Assembly (NCBI GenBank): GCA_046546375.1
Contig: JBKGXV010000118.1
Span: forward strand, 1-8,635
DNA length: 8,635 nucleotides
DNA from: JAEZKC01 sp046546375
GTDB taxonomy: Bacteria > Fibrobacterota > Chitinivibrionia > Chitinivibrionales > Chitinispirillaceae
Direction: 5' to 3'
The notes under the pieces were generated by a model that saw only the letters and a program-made list of their open reading frames with translations, ran no database searches and was not told where the DNA came from. The position numbers were made by a program, and so were the translations under genes. This document shows positions 5,671 through 8,635 of this stretch, piece after piece (position 1 is the stretch's first letter; each line of letters opens with the position of its first letter).

Positions 5671-7530
5671 ATGACTGCATGGAAAGATATCTACACTAGC
5701 AAGGTGATGTCGGCGTCTGCAGCCGTTAAGCTGATCAAATCGGGCGCGCGAATATTCATCGGAAGCGGTTGTGCCCAGCCTCAGACAATTATCAAGGAGA
5801 TGGTCAACACCGAAAACGATATTCTGGATGCGGAAGTTTACACCTACTTTCCTGTGGGTCCCGCACGGTATGCGGATGAGCAATACGGCAAGAAGTTCCG
5901 TGTCTGCAGTTTTTTCCTTTCACCTTCCATTCGCGAGGCTGTCAATCAGGGCAGAGGAGATTATCTTCCGGTTTCTCTTTCAGAAATACCGGAACTGTTC
6001 AAAAGCGGCCGCATTCCTATTCACACTGTTATTGTGCAGACCAGCCCTCCTGATAAAAACGGAAATTTGAGTTTGGGATTCTCGGTGGATATTGCGAAAG
6101 CTGCGGTTGAGAATAGCTTGACAGTGATCGCGGAGGTGAATGAAAGCATGCCGCGCACCATGGGTGATTCCTTCATTCCTGTGGAAATGGTGGATGCCAT
6201 AGTGGAAAGTGACAAGCCTGTGCTCGAGCACCGCCTTGATGAGGGATGTGATGTGTGTGATTCCATCGCTAAGAATGTTGCGTCTCTGGTGGAGGATGGC
6301 GCCACACTTGAGCTGGGCAACGGCAATGTGCCTCACTCGGTACTCAAGTATCTCACCGACAAGAAAGATATCGGTATCCATTCGGAGATCATTACCGATT
6401 CCATTATACCTCTTATTGAAAGCGGAGTGATAAACGGAAGACGCAAAGGTCTCAACAAGGGTAAAATTGTCACCAGTACCTGTGTGGGAAGCCGTAAGCT
6501 TTACGATTATGTAAATGAAAATTCTGTTTTCGAATTCAGGCCTTCAGAATATGTGAATGATCCTTTCGTGATCAGTCAGAATTTCAAGATGACCTCTATC
6601 AACACTGCTGTCGAGGTGGACATGACCGGGCAGGTCTGTTCGGATTCCAAAGGCTACTCGTTTGAAAGCGGGGTAGGTGGGGTGGTTGATTTTGCCAGGG
6701 GAACTGCAAAGTCCAAAGGTGGAAAATCAATTATCGCTTTGCGTGCTACTTCTGATGACGGCAGGAAATCCAACATTGTGGCGCATCTGGCCGAGGGTGC
6801 CGGAACCGTGATTCCACGCAGCAGCGTGGATTATGTGGTGACCGAGTTCGGTATCGCCAGACTTTCCGGGAAAAACGTTCGCGAGCGCGTGATTGCACTT
6901 GCGGAAATCGCGCATCCGGATTTCAGAAATGATATTCTGAAGGCGGCAAAAGAGCATAATTATGTGTATCCTTATCAGAAGGAAATGCCCGCGGGAGGAA
7001 CTCAGTATCCCAGAGAATATGAAACGGTACGCACGCTTGCGGACGGAACCAAGCTTTTCTTCCGCCCGATCAGACCCAGTGATACCAAATCACTCAGGGA
7101 CATGTTTTATGCGCTTTCCGAGCAGTCAATTGCGTTTCGCTTTTTCGAACCGTTCAAGACGTTTCCTCACAAGTTCATCCAGGACTTCACCACCATTGAT
7201 TTCTCCAAAGATATGGCCATTGCGGCAATCATAAAGGATCTTGGCGGGGAACAGATCGTGGGAGTAGGTCACTACTATACAACCGAGACCATCAAGAAGG
7301 CCAATGTTTCTTTTGTGGTGAGGGATGACTGGCAGGCCAAGGGTATCGGTACGCTTCTTCTGGAAATCCTCACCGATATCGCCCGTCAGCGCGGTCTTGT
7401 TGGTTTCGAAGGAAAGGTTCTGGAGAAAAACGAACTGATGCTCGGGGTATTCTACAATTCCGGCTACAAGATTACTACAAAGAAACTGGATGATTCGTAT
7501 CTGATCTCGTTCGGTTTCAAAAAAGAGTAG
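5671..7530 (+). CDS. Acetyl-CoA hydrolase/CoA-transferase fused to GNAT domain
   Basis: Residues 1-430 match the acetyl-CoA hydrolase/4-hydroxybutyrate CoA-transferase family, which moves CoA between acids through a glutamyl-CoA intermediate. FIGSGCAQPQ (29-38) and SPPDKNGNLSLG (125-136) belong to the N-terminal domain. IGIHSEIITD (234-243) carries the probable catalytic E239. GVGGVVDFARGT (334-345) is the C-terminal signature, with Val where Gln is usual in GGQxDF. Residues about 455-619 form a GNAT acetyltransferase: FFRPIRPSD (463-471), a segment like bacterial Pat lysine acetyltransferases (LSEQSIAFRFF, 482-492), and the acetyl-CoA loop QAKGIG (555-560). Typical family members end near 430, so the last ~190 residues are an added domain. 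AAAGGAG precedes the ATG by nine bases and overlaps the end of the synthetase gene. A terminator follows. The transferase assignment is firm; the acid substrate and the GNAT target are unknown. Confidence 0.92.
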   Translation: MTAWKDIYTSKVMSASAAVKLIKSGARIFIGSGCAQPQTIIKEMVNTENDILDAEVYTYFPVGPARYADEQYGKKFRVCSFFLSPSIREAVNQGRGDYLPVSLSEIPELFKSGRIPIHTVIVQTSPPDKNGNLSLGFSVDIAKAAVENSLTVIAEVNESMPRTMGDSFIPVEMVDAIVESDKPVLEHRLDEGCDVCDSIAKNVASLVEDGATLELGNGNVPHSVLKYLTDKKDIGIHSEIITDSIIPLIESGVINGRRKGLNKGKIVTSTCVGSRKLYDYVNENSVFEFRPSEYVNDPFVISQNFKMTSINTAVEVDMTGQVCSDSKGYSFESGVGGVVDFARGTAKSKGGKSIIALRATSDDGRKSNIVAHLAEGAGTVIPRSSVDYVVTEFGIARLSGKNVRERVIALAEIAHPDFRNDILKAAKEHNYVYPYQKEMPAGGTQYPREYETVRTLADGTKLFFRPIRPSDTKSLRDMFYALSEQSIAFRFFEPFKTFPHKFIQDFTTIDFSKDMAIAAIIKDLGGEQIVGVGHYYTTETIKKANVSFVVRDDWQAKGIGTLLLEILTDIARQRGLVGFEGKVLEKNELMLGVFYNSGYKITTKKLDDSYLISFGFKKE

Positions 7531-7561
7531 CCCATGACTGTTTGGATGACTTTTTAATTAG

Positions 7562-7594
7562 CAGCCGGCCGGGATTTTCTGACCGGCTGTTTTT
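7562..7594 (+). terminator. Rho-independent terminator of the synthetase-transferase operon
   Basis: CAGCCGG (7562-7568) pairs perfectly with CCGGCTG (7583-7589), and five Ts follow at 7590-7594. It lies 31 bases after the operon stop codon. It separates the operon from the Ate/Bpt gene, which therefore probably has its own promoter. Confidence 0.85.
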
Positions 7595-7614
7595 GCAGCT
7601 TCTTTTCTGAAAAT

Positions 7615-7642
7615 GTTGAACGCTGAAACCCGGAGCCCTGAA
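7615..7642. repeat. Degenerate TGAAC heptamers before the Ate/Bpt gene
   Basis: GTTGAAC (7615-7621) is followed by GCTGAAA (7622-7628) and, after one degenerate unit, CCTGAAC (7636-7642). The units resemble those at 2116-2129. They occupy the space where a ribosome site for the next gene would be expected. Confidence 0.35.
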
Positions 7643-7652
7643 CGATACCTGT

Positions 7653-8354
7653 ATGATTCTGTTTGATGAGCCGAACATAACACCCGTTCATCAGTGTCCT
7701 TACCTTTTTGAAGACAGAGCCCGTTTAGCCTGCTTTGCGGCTTCGGAGTTGAGTGAAACTGAGATTGGAATGCTGCTGTCCAGCGGATGGCGCAAGTTCG
7801 GTTATCAGTATTTCAGGCCGCTCTGTATCGGGTGCCGAGAATGTGTACCGATAAGGGTTTTGGTAAGGGATTTCAGACCTTCAAAAAGTCAGCGGAAGGT
7901 GATTAAGAAGAATGCCCTTACCGAGGTGAAATTCGGTCCGCTCCAGTATTCTGAAAGGGTTTTTGAAATCTACAGAGAGCATTCGGGATTCAGGTTTGGT
8001 GAAAAGAGTGATCGGGATCATTTCCGTCGTTCGCTTTGTGCCTCATCCTGCCCCTCTGGGATGTCTTCCTACTATGTGGACGGTGATTTGCAGGGAGTTG
8101 GGTTTCTGGACCGTTCCCATAACGGACTGAGTTCCGTGTACTTCATCTACACCGAAGAGGTGAAGCAGCTCAGTCTTGGAACATACAGCGTAATCAGAGA
8201 AATCGAATATGCCAGGGAGCTTGGTTTGGATTACTACTACTTGGGGTATGTGGTTGAGGGTTGTGGCAGGATGGCCTATAAGGGGCGTTTCTTTCCTCAC
8301 GAGCGCTATGACTGGCTCAAGCAGAAGTGGGAGAGGGTGGGAGGGGATTTTTGA
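7653..8354 (+). CDS. Ate/Bpt-family aminoacyl-tRNA-protein transferase
   Basis: This 233-residue cytoplasmic enzyme should transfer an amino acid from aminoacyl-tRNA to the N-terminus of proteins, making a destabilising N-terminus for ClpS/ClpAP-type degradation. The N-terminal part has HQCPYLF (13-19) with C15, then GWRKFGYQYFRPLCIGCREC (45-64) with C58, C61 and C64, and VPIRV plus FRPSKSQRKVIKKN (74-87). This is the cysteine-rich signature of the family. The C-terminal GNAT-like part has GTYSVIREIEYARELGLDYY (from 176), YLGYVVEGCGRMAYKGRF and PHERYD. Length matches bacterial leucyltransferase Bpt, but family membership alone does not separate leucyl (Bpt) from arginyl (Ate) transfer. The ATG at 7653 has no good ribosome site: GGAG is 17 bases away. 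An in-frame stop at 7617-7619 limits any extension. It begins 58 bases after the operon terminator. Confidence 0.88.
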   Translation: MILFDEPNITPVHQCPYLFEDRARLACFAASELSETEIGMLLSSGWRKFGYQYFRPLCIGCRECVPIRVLVRDFRPSKSQRKVIKKNALTEVKFGPLQYSERVFEIYREHSGFRFGEKSDRDHFRRSLCASSCPSGMSSYYVDGDLQGVGFLDRSHNGLSSVYFIYTEEVKQLSLGTYSVIREIEYARELGLDYYYLGYVVEGCGRMAYKGRFFPHERYDWLKQKWERVGGDF

Positions 8355-8373
8355 ATCATGATTTCAGATTTAG
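8353..8373. repeat. Second copy of the ATTTNAG heptamer element
   Basis: These 21 bases match 3223-3243 at 19 positions and overlap the stop codon of the Ate/Bpt gene. The 7-base rhythm (AATCATG, ATTTCAG, ATTTAGG) is the same. Confidence 0.5.
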
Positions 8374-8635
8374 GATGCGGATAGTTTCATGCAGAGGCGT
8401 GGAGGGTGCAGAGCGGAAAGAGATGGGGGATATTCGAGCGGAGGAAAACTCGCTTCCTGTCCCCTGAACTTTGATCCATGGTAAGGATCTCATGCCCTTC
8501 GACAGCAGAAGACTGCGCTCAGAACGTGCTTCGACTCCGCGGACGGGCTCACTTCTCCCGCTTAGCAGGATCAGTACAGGCAGCATGAGCGGCCCGGTCC
8601 AGAAGAAAAAGAAAAGAGCTCATGCTTCGACAAGC
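8355..8635. repeat. Non-coding repeat mosaic running off the right edge
   Basis: No credible gene is present. Bases 8390-8430 are a purine-rich G/A stretch with repeated GCAGAG and GGAG units (GCAGAG at 8392 and 8408). CTTCGAC recurs three times (8497-8503, 8529-8535, 8625-8631). In the first and third copies it is preceded by a CATGC core. GCTT-CGAC-AAGC at 8624-8635 is a small hairpin cut by the window end. AGCATGAGC (8582-8590) and GCTCATGCT (8618-8626) form a perfect 9-bp inverted repeat. Together these look like intergenic repetitive elements of REP or BIME type, possibly several partial copies side by side. The family cannot be named without other copies from the genome. Confidence 0.6.
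8582..8626. repeat. Perfect 9-bp inverted repeat with 27-base spacer
   Basis: The arms 8582-8590 and 8618-8626 are exact reverse complements. The spacer contains an A-rich run (8601-8617). The right arm is shared with the CTTCGAC hairpin at the window end, so two alternative structures compete for the same bases. Confidence 0.5.

Noticed and set aside
5980..6381. A 133-codon minus-strand open frame inside the CoA-transferase gene.
   Set aside because: The + strand frame carries conserved family motifs throughout this stretch.
8356..8586. A 76-codon minus-strand open frame over the right-hand region.
   Set aside because: It is entirely made of the repeat mosaic, is rich in Ser and Arg as expected from translated repeats, and shows no domain.
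1..8635. tRNA, rRNA, CRISPR array, insertion sequence or prophage genes.
   Set aside because: I saw no cloverleaf, regularly spaced long repeats, transposase motifs or phage structural genes on either strand.

Overview
The window holds six likely genes and several patches of repeat-rich intergenic DNA. It looks like chromosomal DNA from a Gram-negative, probably anaerobic or fermentative bacterium of moderate GC content. That rests on an ADP-forming acyl-CoA synthetase paired with a CoA-transferase, an Ate/Bpt-type aminoacyl-tRNA-protein transferase, and the style of the intergenic repeats. A Fibrobacterota-like or other deep FCB-type genome would fit, but no phylogenetic marker is present and this assignment is a guess.

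Layout. Bases 1-60 carry a strong rho-independent terminator for a gene to the left of the window. Bases 155-1264 (+) encode an unrecognised protein with hydrophobic N-terminal segments and a six-cysteine soluble part containing a BamE/SmpA-like motif; its 5' end is uncertain. Bases 1329-1953 (-) hold a compact HigB/HigA-type toxin-antitoxin pair in toxin-first order with overlapping genes. Bases 2135-3211 (-) encode a family-4 glycosyltransferase. Bases 3212-3564 are a divergent intergenic region with heptamer repeats and a perfect 13-base palindrome.

Bases 3565-7530 (+) form the clearest functional unit, a two-gene operon. The first gene is a fused alpha-beta ADP-forming acetyl/acyl-CoA synthetase. 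Three bases later comes an acetyl-CoA hydrolase/4-hydroxybutyrate-type CoA-transferase with a GNAT acetyltransferase domain fused to its C-terminus. The expected logic is that the transferase moves CoA from an acyl-CoA to acetate, the synthetase recovers the acetyl-CoA energy as ATP, and the GNAT domain may sense or use acetyl-CoA to modify lysines. A good terminator follows. Bases 7653-8354 (+) encode the Ate/Bpt family protein of the N-degron pathway. Bases 8355-8635 are non-coding repeat mosaic running off the right edge.

The most unusual points are the GNAT domain carried on the CoA-transferase rather than on a PatZ-like synthetase, the 7-base-periodic degenerate repeats recurring between genes, and an antisense open frame over the start of the first gene that shares its wobble positions.
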